Positions 51,859 to 61,741 of a stretch of 64,000 nucleotides of DNA are shown here, piece by piece. Source of the stretch: Paenibacillus selenitireducens. GTDB taxonomy: Bacteria; Bacillota; Bacilli; Paenibacillales; Paenibacillaceae. The stretch spans positions 676,554 through 740,553 of the forward strand of contig NZ_MSZX01000002.1 in assembly GCF_002021565.1 (NCBI RefSeq). The letters are read 5' to 3'. Made by a program: the position numbers and the translations under genes. The notes beneath the pieces are model-generated. The model was given only the letters and a program-made list of their open reading frames with translations, was not told the DNA's origin and searched no databases. The number at the start of each line of letters is the position of its first letter. Positions within the stretch are counted from its first letter, which is position 1.

Positions 51859-53417
51859 TGAAAAAGGTATTTTTTGTTGATGATGAACCATTGATTGCTC
51901 AAGGTCTAAGCTCTATAACGGATTGGCAGCATTACGGCATTCAAATTACCGGATCTGCGAATGATGGGGAGACCGCGCTTCAGCGGATTAAGGAAGAACC
52001 TGTGGATTTGGTGATTACGGACATCATGATGCCGCGAATGAACGGTTTGGAGCTGATTAAAAGGGTTAAGGAGATTCATCCGCGCACACGGTTTATTGTA
52101 CTAAGCGGTTATGAGGAGTTTGAATATGTTAAAGTGGGGATTACGTTAGGAATCGAGAATTACATATTGAAGCCGATTAATATTGACGAGTTGGAATCGA
52201 CAATTAGACATATCCGGGGTGACTGGGAACGGGAAAAACTCAATATGTTCCGTTATGAGGAAGATTGGAGAGTACTGCAGAGCAATATTTTACAGCGCTG
52301 GGTTCTGGGAGAGATCGAAGTTCAGGAATTCAAGCATCGAGCCGAGCTTCTGGGAATTCCGTTAAATTACAAGTATGTTCAGACGCTGGTGTTCCACATC
52401 GTATCCGAGGAGAAGTCGATTTCTCGGTTGCACCGGCCGAATGGACTGAGTGAGGAGTGCGGCGCCATTGCACGTGCGGCTGTTGAGACAGAAGACGAGG
52501 TAGAAGTAATCTGTTTCCCTGACGGGGATGAGGATTTGGTCGTTCTCTATGTCTCAGATCATTTAGAGCATCAGGAGGCCGTACTTGAGAACGCCTCTGT
52601 TACGGCAGAGAGAATCTCTAAGATGACAGATTTGCCGGTGTGGGCGGTACGCGGCGTGATCAGTAGTGATTTTCAAGGAGTTCAGCATAGTTATAGGCAA
52701 GCTAAGATGGTGTTTCAGCGTTACCTTATTACCGGTCAGGATAAGACAGTCTTTATGGAGTCCATATTGCCGGAAGAGGAGGAATCTTCCACCGCAGTCT
52801 GGGACCAGGAGGCTTATATCAGGTTGTTGATCGAAGGTAAGCAAGAGGCAGTCGTTGAGTTCATCGAATCGATCCTTCCAGATCTGTTCAAGAGCAGTAG
52901 AATTCCTAGAAGCACTTGTCTCAATACAGCGATTGGGCTCATGCTAAGCGCGAAGGATTTGGAGGATCGTCCCGACTACAGTGAGGTTTTTGCTCAACTT
53001 GCAAGGATTAATACACTTTGTGGATTGATACAGCATGTCGTGTCGGTTGTACAGCGCAGCATGAATAATAGAGAAGAGACGATTCAGCACGAATACAGCG
53101 GGCATGTAGCTGACTTAATAGAGCAGGTGAAGGAGCATTACGCCGAGGAATTATCGCTCAAAACAATAAGTCAGAAGCTGGATATGCATCCGAACTATTT
53201 AGGCCAACTGTTTCAGCAGGAGGTCGGCCTCAGCTTCTCTGATTATGTGAACCACTACCGGATTGAGAAAGCCACACAATTGTTAATTCACACGGATCAG
53301 AAAACGACGGAGATCGCAGCTGATGTAGGTTATATCGACACCTCCTATTTTTATCGCCAGTTCAAGAAATACGCGGGTGTCTCTCCGACGGAATTAAGGC
53401 ATATGTATACGAAATAA
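51858..53417 (+). CDS. Response regulator, YesN family (REC + AraC HTH)
   Basis: The 519 residues comprise a receiver domain (about 1-120; acidic pair Asp8/Asp9, phospho-acceptor Asp55 in TDIMMPRMNG, Lys in NYILKPINI), a long middle region (about 130-410), and a C-terminal AraC-type DNA-binding domain (about 415-519). The last contains SLKTISQKLDMHPNYLGQLFQQEVG and TTEIAADVGYIDTSYFYRQFKKYAGVSPTELR. It is cotranscribed with the kinase and likely activates the importer and GH85 genes that follow. Confidence 0.93.
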   Translation: MKKVFFVDDEPLIAQGLSSITDWQHYGIQITGSANDGETALQRIKEEPVDLVITDIMMPRMNGLELIKRVKEIHPRTRFIVLSGYEEFEYVKVGITLGIENYILKPINIDELESTIRHIRGDWEREKLNMFRYEEDWRVLQSNILQRWVLGEIEVQEFKHRAELLGIPLNYKYVQTLVFHIVSEEKSISRLHRPNGLSEECGAIARAAVETEDEVEVICFPDGDEDLVVLYVSDHLEHQEAVLENASVTAERISKMTDLPVWAVRGVISSDFQGVQHSYRQAKMVFQRYLITGQDKTVFMESILPEEEESSTAVWDQEAYIRLLIEGKQEAVVEFIESILPDLFKSSRIPRSTCLNTAIGLMLSAKDLEDRPDYSEVFAQLARINTLCGLIQHVVSVVQRSMNNREETIQHEYSGHVADLIEQVKEHYAEELSLKTISQKLDMHPNYLGQLFQQEVGLSFSDYVNHYRIEKATQLLIHTDQKTTEIAADVGYIDTSYFYRQFKKYAGVSPTELRHMYTK

Positions 53418-53462
53418 ATCCATTATTTTGGCGAAATTATATACATCAGTATTCCTATTGAG

Positions 53463-53487
53463 GGCCGTCCGTGATATGCGGGCGGTT
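53463..53487 (+). terminator. Hairpin after the response regulator
   Basis: CCGTCCG pairs with CGGGCGG, counting one G-U pair, followed by a short T-rich tail (TTCTTATTG). Termination is probably partial. Confidence 0.5.
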
Positions 53488-53539
53488 CTTATTGTCTTCG
53501 TATCTTTAATTTGTACATAGGATTCGAGCATTTTTCAAC

Positions 53540-53569
53540 TTGATGCTGATAGCGCTTTCTTGGGACAAT
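53540..53569 (+). promoter_or_regulatory. Promoter with a cre-like site upstream of the importer/GH85 operon
   Basis: TTGATG (53540-53545) and GACAAT (53564-53569), 18 bases apart, form a weak promoter of the kind that needs an activator. TGATAGCGCTTTCT (53547-53560), inside the spacer, matches the CcpA operator consensus at 12 of 14 positions. Catabolite repression and YesN-type activation would explain both features. Confidence 0.5.
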
Positions 53570-53659
53570 AGAAGAAGTTAAGACAGACATTTTCTATATT
53601 CCATCCAAGAGGGCTTTTTAGGCACCTGAGGATGACAGCAGCAAAGGAGGGAGAGAATC

Positions 53660-54589
53660 ATGTCGGCTTTTTTAAAGAAAGTTGTTAGAAACAGAGCATT
53701 GCTGATCATGATTTTACCAGGAACAATCTGGTTTCTAGTTTTTGCCTACTTGCCTATGTTCGGGACAGTTCTAGCATTCAAAGATTTCCGGATCAGCCGT
53801 GATGGTTTCTTCGCTAGCGTGATGAACAGCGAGTGGGTTGGGTTCAAAAATTTCGAGTATCTGTTTTCGACAAATGACGCTTACATTATTACGAGGAACA
53901 CAATTCTGTATAACCTAGCCTTTATTTTGCTGGGGCTAGTCATTTCAGTCACTTTCGCAATTCTCTTGAGTGAATTGGTCAACAAGAAGATGGCGAAGGT
54001 GTATCAGACCGGGATGTTTCTACCGCACTTTCTGTCCTGGGTTATTATCAGCTACTTTGCTTTTACCTTTCTGAGCATGGATAAGGGAGTATTAAATCAA
54101 ATTATCACATTCTTCGGCGGGGAAAAGATAAGCTGGTATTCCGAATCGAAGTATTGGCCTTTCATCCTTATCTTTGTAGGGATTTGGAAAGGAGTCGGCT
54201 ACAACAGTGTCATCTATCTAGCCTCCATTACCGGGATCGATAAATCCTACTATGAAGCCGCGGTGATCGACGGGGCGACCAAGTGGAAGCAAATTCGCTA
54301 TATTACTATACCTCTGCTTAAACCGTTAATGATTATTTTGACGATCTTGGCCATTGGCGGAATTTTCCGATCAGACTTCGGACTGTTCTATCAGTTGCCA
54401 AAGGATTCGGGTGCGCTATACCCAGTGACCAATGTTATCGATACCTTCGTTTATCGTGGTCTTATGAATATGGGTGATGTTGGTATGAGTACTGCGGCCG
54501 GTTTATATCAATCACTCGTAGGTTTGGTGCTTATTCTAATTGCCAACTACATCGTCAGAAAACTCGAAAGAGATCATGCGATCTTCTAA
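53660..54589 (+). CDS. Carbohydrate ABC transporter permease, LplB family
   Basis: This 309-residue permease has six hydrophobic segments and an EAA loop near residue 205 (YEAAVIDGATKWKQIRYITIPLL). The strong SD AAAGGAGGG precedes the ATG. It resembles the permease at 288-1211 in family, but the two are clearly diverged. It is the first gene of the operon that ends with the GH85 enzyme. Confidence 0.92.
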   Translation: MSAFLKKVVRNRALLIMILPGTIWFLVFAYLPMFGTVLAFKDFRISRDGFFASVMNSEWVGFKNFEYLFSTNDAYIITRNTILYNLAFILLGLVISVTFAILLSELVNKKMAKVYQTGMFLPHFLSWVIISYFAFTFLSMDKGVLNQIITFFGGEKISWYSESKYWPFILIFVGIWKGVGYNSVIYLASITGIDKSYYEAAVIDGATKWKQIRYITIPLLKPLMIILTILAIGGIFRSDFGLFYQLPKDSGALYPVTNVIDTFVYRGLMNMGDVGMSTAAGLYQSLVGLVLILIANYIVRKLERDHAIF

Positions 54590-54607
54590 TTAACGGAGGT
54601 GCTATCC

Positions 54608-55564
54608 ATGCCACAGATCAAGACGAAGCCCGCCGGACAACTAGATGCGGGAAGAAGAAAGAAGAAACGCGATCATAATGCTATATCGCCTTTCTGGAAT
54701 GTCATATTTAATGTTATCATCGGATTGTTTGCTTTCTCTTGCGTCTTTCCGTTTATCTTCGTCATTATCATTTCTTTCACGGATGAACAGACGCTGGCGC
54801 TTGAGGGGTTCAGCTTATTTCCTAGTAAATTCAGTACGGATGCTTACGAGTACATATTCAAGACAGGTAGTGAATTGTTTACCTCTTTTGGAGTGACGCT
54901 GCTCGTAACCGTAATAGGTACATTGCTCAGTCTGTTTCTTGTTACAACCTACGCCTATGCACTTTCAAGACGAAGCTTTGAATTCCGTGGATTTTTTAGC
55001 TTCCTGGCGTTTTTCACGATGTTATTCTCCGGTGGTATGGTACCGAGTTATATCGTAATGACACAGTTCTTGCATTTGCAGAACACGTTATGGGCACTGA
55101 TCTTGCCGCTATCGATGAGTGCCTTCTTTATCATCGTAATGCGGACGTTCTTCCAAACCACGATTCCGGATGAAATTATAGAATCGGCGAAAATTGATGG
55201 AGCCGGCGAGTACCTGACTTTTGCTAGAATCGTATTACCGATCTCTTTACCGGGGATCGCAACGATCGGACTGTTCAGCTCGCTCGGTTATTGGAACGAT
55301 TGGTTCAATGCTCTGATGTACTATAATAGTCCAAAAGTTACGCCTCCGCTGCAGTATTTGCTCATGCAGATTGAGAAGAATATGGACTTCCTGACCAAAA
55401 ATGCGCAGAATATCGGCTCTACTGTCGATTTAACAGCGAGTTTGCCTACGGAAACGATACGGATGGCAATGGTCGTACTGGCGACCTTACCTATCGTTAT
55501 GGCTTATCCGTTCTTCCAGCGGTATTTTGTACAGGGCTTAACAGTAGGCTCAGTCAAAGGTTAA
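54608..55564 (+). CDS. Carbohydrate ABC transporter permease, YtcP family
   Basis: This 318-residue second permease has a positively charged N-terminus (RRKKKRDHN), six hydrophobic segments, and an EAA loop near residue 200 (IESAKIDGAGEYLTFARIVLP). It ends in QGLTVGSVKG. The ATG at 54608 fits GGAGG; a GTG at 54599 lies inside the SD. Confidence 0.92.
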   Translation: MPQIKTKPAGQLDAGRRKKKRDHNAISPFWNVIFNVIIGLFAFSCVFPFIFVIIISFTDEQTLALEGFSLFPSKFSTDAYEYIFKTGSELFTSFGVTLLVTVIGTLLSLFLVTTYAYALSRRSFEFRGFFSFLAFFTMLFSGGMVPSYIVMTQFLHLQNTLWALILPLSMSAFFIIVMRTFFQTTIPDEIIESAKIDGAGEYLTFARIVLPISLPGIATIGLFSSLGYWNDWFNALMYYNSPKVTPPLQYLLMQIEKNMDFLTKNAQNIGSTVDLTASLPTETIRMAMVVLATLPIVMAYPFFQRYFVQGLTVGSVKG

Positions 55565-55699
55565 GACTTGGATTCGAGCAAGTGATTTACATGATCAAGT
55601 TTGTTACCGCGACAGCATGCAGCTTATGGGGAATTGCCTAAGGCTCGTTGTTAAGCGGTTTCAATAGGCATTTAAATTCTACAATCAGGGGGAAAGAAA

Positions 55700-57217
55700 A
55701 TGACGAAGAAGAAATTTTCATTGTTGTCACTCACAATGGTTATGTTGCTGTCCGCTGCACTAACCGGATGCGGAAGCAAGAATGAAACAAGCACATCACC
55801 TGCCAAGGAGAAAGATGCCGTCCAAAACGATGGAACTATCGATGTTTCTAAATTGGATCCGGTAACGTTGAAGATGTATATGATTGGACCTAATCAGAAG
55901 GATCTGCCTAAGGTACAAGAAGAAATTAATAAATATTTGACTGAGAAGATCAATGCCAAACTCGACATTAATATGATCGACTGGGGTGATTACAGTCAGC
56001 GGATGCAGGTTATCACCAGCTCCGGCGAGGATTATGATATCGCGTTTACAAGCTCATGGGCATTTGACTACTTGCCAAATGCGGCTAAAGGCGCATTTAT
56101 GCCATTGAATGATCTGCTTGAACAGTATGGAAAAGGAATCAAAGAAAAACTCGATCCTCGTTTCCTTGAAGGTACAAAAGTAAAGGGTGTTAACTACGGG
56201 ATTCCGGCCAATAAAGAATTGGCTCAGCAATTCGTATGGCGCTTCAACAAGAAGTATTTAGATAAATACAATCTAGATATTTCTAATGTAACGACATTAG
56301 AGGATCTGGAGCCGTTGCTGAAGACGATAAAAGAGAAGGAACCGGCAGACATCACTCCGTTAGCCGTTCCTAAGAGCTTCAAGCCTTACTTGCCAGTTGA
56401 TTTCCTGATTGGTGATGAGATTCCGATCGGTATGTTCCTGGATACGAAAGACTTTAAATTCATGAATCTCCTCGAGTCGCCAGAGCTGAAATCTGCATTG
56501 AATACAATGCGTAAGTACTATAAGGCTGGTTATGTACGCGAGGATATTGCAACTCTGGATGGAATCGACAACATTAAGACTGGTAAATTCTTAGTCGACC
56601 GTGAAATTACGCAACCGTACGCAGAACTTGGCTGGTCAAGAAATGCTGGATATGACATCGTAACGAGACCAATGCAAGATCCTGTCATCTACACGAGCTC
56701 TGCTGCCGGTTCAATGATGGCGATCTCCTCGTATTCGAAAAATCCGGAGCGCTCGATGATGTTCCTTAACCTGCTTAACACAGATGTTTATTTGCGCAAC
56801 TTGATTCAAAGCGGTATTGAAGGCGTGCATTACAAAAAATTGGAGGATCCGTACATTGAAGATCTTCCAGCAATGAAAGATAACTATGCAATGCCTGGCT
56901 TTGCGCTCGGAAATATGTTCCTGACTTATCTTCACGAAGGCGAACCGAAGGATAAATGGGATGCGTTTGAGAAATTCAATTCTTCGGCGATCGTAGCTCC
57001 GACCTTTGGCTTTAACTTCGATACGGCTCCGGTAAAAACAGAAGTCGCTTCGGTAACGAACGTGGCTAAGGAATTTATCCCGACACTGTACACAGGTTCG
57101 GTTGATCCGGACGAATATTTGCCTAAAGCGATCCAAAAATTCAAGGATGCTGGAATCGATAAAGTTATCGCTGAGGCCCAAAAGCAATTTGACGCCTGGA
57201 AGGCAGAACAAAAATAA
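55700..57217 (+). CDS. Sugar ABC transporter substrate-binding lipoprotein (LplA-like, DUF3502 type)
   Basis: This 505-residue lipoprotein has a signal peptide ending in the lipobox LTGC, a Ser/Thr/Lys linker, and a binding fold with VTLKMYMIGPNQKDLPKVQEEINKYLTEKINAKLDINMIDWGDY. The long C-terminal part (GFNFDTAPVKTEVASVTNVAKEFIPTL) matches the DUF3502 extension of this group. GGGGGAAAG precedes the ATG. It should capture the oligosaccharides freed by the GH85 enzyme encoded next to it. Confidence 0.9.
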   Translation: MTKKKFSLLSLTMVMLLSAALTGCGSKNETSTSPAKEKDAVQNDGTIDVSKLDPVTLKMYMIGPNQKDLPKVQEEINKYLTEKINAKLDINMIDWGDYSQRMQVITSSGEDYDIAFTSSWAFDYLPNAAKGAFMPLNDLLEQYGKGIKEKLDPRFLEGTKVKGVNYGIPANKELAQQFVWRFNKKYLDKYNLDISNVTTLEDLEPLLKTIKEKEPADITPLAVPKSFKPYLPVDFLIGDEIPIGMFLDTKDFKFMNLLESPELKSALNTMRKYYKAGYVREDIATLDGIDNIKTGKFLVDREITQPYAELGWSRNAGYDIVTRPMQDPVIYTSSAAGSMMAISSYSKNPERSMMFLNLLNTDVYLRNLIQSGIEGVHYKKLEDPYIEDLPAMKDNYAMPGFALGNMFLTYLHEGEPKDKWDAFEKFNSSAIVAPTFGFNFDTAPVKTEVASVTNVAKEFIPTLYTGSVDPDEYLPKAIQKFKDAGIDKVIAEAQKQFDAWKAEQK

Positions 57218-57317
57218 TGAGGAAGCAAGAAAGGGAAACGGTTGAGAGATTGACCGTTTCTTTCTTTCTCATCTCGCTTAAATGTATGACATGTAATAGA
57301 AAGTAGGAGGTTTAATA

Positions 57318-60095
57318 ATGAAACGTTTAAAACAAAATTATTTGATGAAATCGAAACGGAAACATCAGATTGCAATGATGGCAGGTAGCATGATGCTTGC
57401 GGCATCATTATTTGGCTTTAGCGGCCAAGCGAAGGCTGAGCAGCCCCATTCCTCTTATTGGTATCCGAACACACTGATTGAATGGTCTCCGGCAAAGGAT
57501 AAGGATGCACCGTTTAACCGGGGAACGGTTGAATTGAAGGAAGGACGCTTCCAGGGTGTGAAGACCAATTCGACCTCTAAAGAACAGCCAAAATTGATAG
57601 CGCTTTCCTCGATGCATCCAAGTACCAGCGGTGCACCTTCACAAGGTTCCGAAAATTTCCGTTCGTATACGTTCAGCTTCTGGCAGTATATCGATAACCT
57701 GGTGATGTGGGGTGGATCAGCTGGTGAAGGGCTGATTGTACCGCCGAGCGCCGATGTGATCGATGCAGCCCATAAGAATGGCGTGCCGGTGCTGGGCACT
57801 GTTTTTCTGCCGCAGACAGAACATGGAGGAAAGATCGAATGGATGAGGGATCTGCTGCAGCAAAGGAAGGACGGATCCTTCCCTGTTGCAGATAAGTTGA
57901 TCGAAGTAGCTAATTATTATGGGTTTGACGGTTGGTTCATCAATCAGGAGACCCAGGGGGCTACGCAGGAAGATGCGGCTAAAATGCAGCAGTTCCTGAA
58001 ATATATGCAGCAAATGAAAGGCTCTAAGATGGAAGTGGTCTGGTATGACTCCATGATCGATGAAGGGAAGATTAAATGGCAAGGAGCTCTGACGGATAAG
58101 AATAAGATGTTCTTCCAGGATGGAGCGTCCCGCGTATCCGATCAGATGTTTCTGGATTTCCGCTGGCAGTACAAGGATGAAGTGAACGGTAAGTATGATT
58201 ACGTTACGCCGTATCTGAATTCCCCGCAAAAAGTGAAAGAGCTTGGCCGCAATCCGTATGATCTGTTTGCCGGCATTGATGTCGAGGCTGAAGGATACGA
58301 AAATGAATACAATTGGCCTGTCTTGTTCCCTGAAGGGAAAGAGGCTACGACATCGCTCGGCATCTATCGTCCAGATTGGGCTTATAACAGCTCGAAGACG
58401 CAAGAGGAATACATGGAGAAGGAAGAGATTTTCTGGGTAGGCGCCAATAAAAATCCGCTCCATACAGGCCCGTCAGAAGCCGGAAATCCTTATTCCTGGA
58501 GAGGTATCGCACATGACATTACAGATAAAAGTGTAGTGGACGGCTCCGAATTTATTACCAATTTCAATACCGGGAACGGCCATCTGTATGCGGTTGACGG
58601 CAAAGTGATGCGCGACAAGGATTGGAGCAACCGCAGCCTGCAGGATATTCTCCCGACTTGGCGCTGGATCGTCGAGACGAACGAAGGAGAGACGCCACTA
58701 ACTCCTGCCTTTGATTTCGGCACGGCTTACAACGGGGGTAGCTCCTTGAAGCTTGAAGGCGATTTGTCTGCAGCCAATCCGACTCATCTGAAGCTGTATA
58801 AAACCAATATGCCAGTTGAGGCTACAACTGAATTATCAGTAACCTATCAAGCCAATTCAGAGGCAGGCAAAGTGAAGATCGGTGTCGCCTTCTCGGACGC
58901 TCCTGACCAATATACCTTCTTTGAACCGAAGAAATGGACGACGGTCGGGGATAATAATTGGAAGCAAGGCGATGTGCGGTTGAATCAATATAAAGGCCGC
59001 ACGATCGTTGGATTATCGTTGAAATTTGAGAGCCAGACTGTGATTAAGGATTATAAGGCGAATATCGGTCAACTGTCGGTGACGCAGGTGAATGATCAAG
59101 CTAAAACTCCGAAGGCCGTTACAAATCTTAAAGTGACGGATAATGATTTCCGTGACGGAATCTATGGAGATGCAAGATTATCGTGGGATGCTCCTAAGAA
59201 CGATGAGGACGTACTCTATTATCAGGTTTATCGCGTGAAACCAGACGGTAAATATGAGCTTATGGGTATGACGGGAAATACCGTGTACTATGTACCGGAA
59301 ATGAGACGGCTTGATAAGGAGCTTGCGACAAAACTGATCGTGATTCCGCTCAATCGCCATTATGAAGCGGGTAAATCGGCCAGTGTGACTTTTGAGTGGC
59401 CGGGATATCCGAAGCCTGTGGCCAATTTTGAAGCGGATCAGACCTTAATCGCCCCAGGGGACAGCGTTAAATTTACGGATAAGTCCTCAGAAGTGACGGA
59501 GAGCTGGAACTGGAGCTTCCCTGGCGGAGAACCTTCTTCCAGTACAGAACGGAATCCTGTCGTTACTTATCATGAAGAAGGAAATTATGCGGTTACGCTG
59601 ACAGCAAAGAATAGCGAGGGTGAAGATGTCATTCGCAAGCAAATGATTACGGTAACCAAAGAAGCTGTTGGCGGTGTCTCAGACCTGGCGTTGAAACAGA
59701 AGGCGACAGCCTCCAGCTTCGTGAACGAGAAGGAAGCAGCTCCATTTGCCGTCGATGGAGATGACCATACGAAATGGTGTGCCGTTGGTGACGCTCCGCA
59801 TACACTGACCGTTGATCTGGGAGCAGAACACAAGATTAGTGAATTTGTGATCAAGCATGCTGAAGCTGGCGGGGAAGCAGCCGCCTTTAATTCAAGAGCT
59901 TTTAAAATTCAGCTCAGTACGGACGGAGAGCATTGGACTGATGTTGTCGCAGTGAAAGATAACACTGCTGGAGTCAGTAAACATGCGATTGCGTTAACTC
60001 CAGCCCGGTATGCAAGGCTGATTGTTGAAAAACCGACTCAAGGCGGAGATACAGCCGCACGGATCTATGGATTTGAGGTAAAGGGATTAAAATAA
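57318..60095 (+). CDS. Secreted endo-beta-N-acetylglucosaminidase, GH85
   Basis: This 925-residue exported enzyme has a signal peptide (about 1-40, ending GQAKAEQ) and a GH85 catalytic barrel (about 45-400). The catalytic pair is Asn209 and Glu211 in GWFINQET, the substrate-assisted N-x-E arrangement of GH85. Then come a beta-sandwich (about 450-590), an Fn3-like domain (about 600-690), a PKD domain (about 695-780; SWNWSFPGGEPSSST) and a C-terminal F5/8-type (CBM32-like) sugar-binding domain (about 795-925). GH85 enzymes cut the chitobiose core of N-glycans. There is no wall anchor, so it is released or held by its CBM. Confidence 0.92.
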   Translation: MKRLKQNYLMKSKRKHQIAMMAGSMMLAASLFGFSGQAKAEQPHSSYWYPNTLIEWSPAKDKDAPFNRGTVELKEGRFQGVKTNSTSKEQPKLIALSSMHPSTSGAPSQGSENFRSYTFSFWQYIDNLVMWGGSAGEGLIVPPSADVIDAAHKNGVPVLGTVFLPQTEHGGKIEWMRDLLQQRKDGSFPVADKLIEVANYYGFDGWFINQETQGATQEDAAKMQQFLKYMQQMKGSKMEVVWYDSMIDEGKIKWQGALTDKNKMFFQDGASRVSDQMFLDFRWQYKDEVNGKYDYVTPYLNSPQKVKELGRNPYDLFAGIDVEAEGYENEYNWPVLFPEGKEATTSLGIYRPDWAYNSSKTQEEYMEKEEIFWVGANKNPLHTGPSEAGNPYSWRGIAHDITDKSVVDGSEFITNFNTGNGHLYAVDGKVMRDKDWSNRSLQDILPTWRWIVETNEGETPLTPAFDFGTAYNGGSSLKLEGDLSAANPTHLKLYKTNMPVEATTELSVTYQANSEAGKVKIGVAFSDAPDQYTFFEPKKWTTVGDNNWKQGDVRLNQYKGRTIVGLSLKFESQTVIKDYKANIGQLSVTQVNDQAKTPKAVTNLKVTDNDFRDGIYGDARLSWDAPKNDEDVLYYQVYRVKPDGKYELMGMTGNTVYYVPEMRRLDKELATKLIVIPLNRHYEAGKSASVTFEWPGYPKPVANFEADQTLIAPGDSVKFTDKSSEVTESWNWSFPGGEPSSSTERNPVVTYHEEGNYAVTLTAKNSEGEDVIRKQMITVTKEAVGGVSDLALKQKATASSFVNEKEAAPFAVDGDDHTKWCAVGDAPHTLTVDLGAEHKISEFVIKHAEAGGEAAAFNSRAFKIQLSTDGEHWTDVVAVKDNTAGVSKHAIALTPARYARLIVEKPTQGGDTAARIYGFEVKGLK

Positions 60096-60101
60096 GGTAA
60101 A

Positions 60102-60173
60102 AAGAGACAGCATCTTTTGCGGCGTGATCGGGAATCCGATTTTAGCAGCAAGGGGGGGCTGTCTCTTATTTTA
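60102..60173 (+). terminator. Probable terminator of the GH85 operon
   Basis: AAGAGACAGC (60102-60111) pairs perfectly with GCTGTCTCTT (60158-60167) across a 46-base loop that contains a smaller dyad, followed by ATTTTAT. The remaining bases to 60320 show no gene. Confidence 0.7.
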
Positions 60174-60320
60174 TGCAGACCTCATACATAACAAGATACG
60201 TTTCTTCTTTCCAGAAAAAGAACTTGTTAAAATACAATGTCCAAACGTCATATCAGCATGACAAACGAGCTGGCGTGTACTCAAGCCTGAACTTGGCAAA
60301 TGGAGCTTGTGATCTAACAT

Positions 60321-60391
60321 TTGACAAACTGGCGAATATTGGAGTAGGATGGTAAATGACCCTTAGGTCATTATAAGAACTATAGAGTTCT
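60321..60391 (+). promoter_or_regulatory. Promoter and operators of the MFS gene
   Basis: TTGACA (60321-60326), 18 bases, then TAGGAT (60345-60350) form a promoter. It is followed by two perfect dyads: ATGACC-CTTA-GGTCAT (60356-60371) and AGAACT-ATAG-AGTTCT (60376-60391). The block 60366-60390 matches 19 of 25 bases of a block before the TetR gene (61762-61786), so the TetR product probably binds here. Confidence 0.65.
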
Positions 60392-60411
60392 ATGAAGAGG
60401 AGATGGGGAGA

Positions 60412-61638
60412 TTGTCAGTACCAAAGCGAAGATCCGGTTCGCTCATTATTCTAATGATTAACATGTTTATCGCCATGGTTGGGATGGGATTGATTATCCC
60501 GATATTGCCGAAGTATGTTACAGAGTTTGGTGTAACAGGCCAAGCAATGGGATTTCTCGTAGCGGCATTCGGAGTGACTCAGTTTCTGTTCTCACCTATA
60601 GCAGGCGAGCTTTCGGATAAGTACGGGAGGAAATTGCTTATTGTATCCGGGATGGGGCTGTTTATGGTCTCACAGCTGCTGTTCGGAGTTGCTACAGAAA
60701 TGTGGATGCTTTATTTATCCCGCTTATTGGGTGGCATGTCGGCAGCATTAATGACCCCGCCAATGATGGCGTATGTAGCGGATATTACGACGGAAGAGAA
60801 GCGAGGCAAAGGACTTGGGCTGCTTATGGCTTCCATGACGCTCGGAGTTGTCATCGGTCCAGGAATTGGAGGTTTCTTAGCGGATTATGGGATTCGTGTG
60901 CCGTTCTATTGTGCGGCTGCATTGGCGGGCATATCTACAATTGTATCGCTGCTGTTCCTACCGGAATCATTGTCGGCAGAAGAACGTGCACGTGCAAGAA
61001 GCAGTATGCAGAAGCGCGATAATTTGCTTCGTCAGCTTGTCGCTTCAACGAAGGCGCCTTACTTCATGCTGCTGGTGCTCGTATTCGCCTTGTCGTTTGG
61101 ATTACAGAACTTCGAAGCGATATTTGGCCTGTATGTCGATGTGAAGCATGGCTTTACACCGAAAGACATTTCACTCATGATTACGCTCGGTGCGCTCATC
61201 GGTGTAATATGCCAAGCTGTACTTATTGAACGCTTGCTTCATCGATTCGGTGAGAAGAAAGTGCTGCTCTCCATGTTCATCTTATCAGGAGTTAGCATGA
61301 TTGCGATGCTGTTCGTGTCAAATTATTTCCTCATATTCGTCGTGAGTATGCTATTCTTCGTAGCAACTTCAATTGTGCGGCCAGCCATTAACACGCTGCT
61401 GTCGAAGATGGCCGGGAACGAGCAGGGATTCGTGGCTGGCATGAACAATGCATATATGAGCTTGGGCAACATTATCGGTCCATCCATCGCAGGCATTCTG
61501 TTCGACGTCCATATTCAAATTCCTTACGCCTTCGGTGCTGTTATTTTGTTCATTAGTGCAGCAATATTCGCGGTGTCAGGGAAGAAGTCGTCTCATTCGT
61601 CATCGGCTCAGCAGGCTAAGCACTCACAGACATCGTAA
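60412..61638 (+). CDS. MFS efflux transporter, DHA1 (NorA/TetA-like)
   Basis: This 12-TM pump has 408 residues from the TTG at 60412. It shows MVGMGLIIPILPKYV in the first helix, motif A in GELSDKYGRKLLIV, motif B in LSRLLGGMSAALMTPPMMAYVADIT, and motif C in GVVIGPGIGGFLADYG. GAGGAG at 60397-60402 touches the ATG at 60403 but is well placed for the TTG. It is a paralogue of the pump at 46830-48017. A TetR gene with a shared operator follows directly, implying drug-inducible efflux. Confidence 0.9.
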   Translation: MSVPKRRSGSLIILMINMFIAMVGMGLIIPILPKYVTEFGVTGQAMGFLVAAFGVTQFLFSPIAGELSDKYGRKLLIVSGMGLFMVSQLLFGVATEMWMLYLSRLLGGMSAALMTPPMMAYVADITTEEKRGKGLGLLMASMTLGVVIGPGIGGFLADYGIRVPFYCAAALAGISTIVSLLFLPESLSAEERARARSSMQKRDNLLRQLVASTKAPYFMLLVLVFALSFGLQNFEAIFGLYVDVKHGFTPKDISLMITLGALIGVICQAVLIERLLHRFGEKKVLLSMFILSGVSMIAMLFVSNYFLIFVVSMLFFVATSIVRPAINTLLSKMAGNEQGFVAGMNNAYMSLGNIIGPSIAGILFDVHIQIPYAFGAVILFISAAIFAVSGKKSSHSSSAQQAKHSQTS

Positions 61639-61741
61639 TTTTTGTCTCTATGTAAGTGTCGTGTTCAACTCCATATGTTCTCTACGTGGTTGCAGCTAAT
61701 AACCGCTTTTGTTATCATGAAAGAAAGTTAAGAGGTTTTCT

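Noticed and set aside
60173-60355. 60-residue open frame after the GH85 terminator
   Set aside because: It begins inside the terminator tail with no SD, and its 3' end runs into the promoter of the MFS gene.
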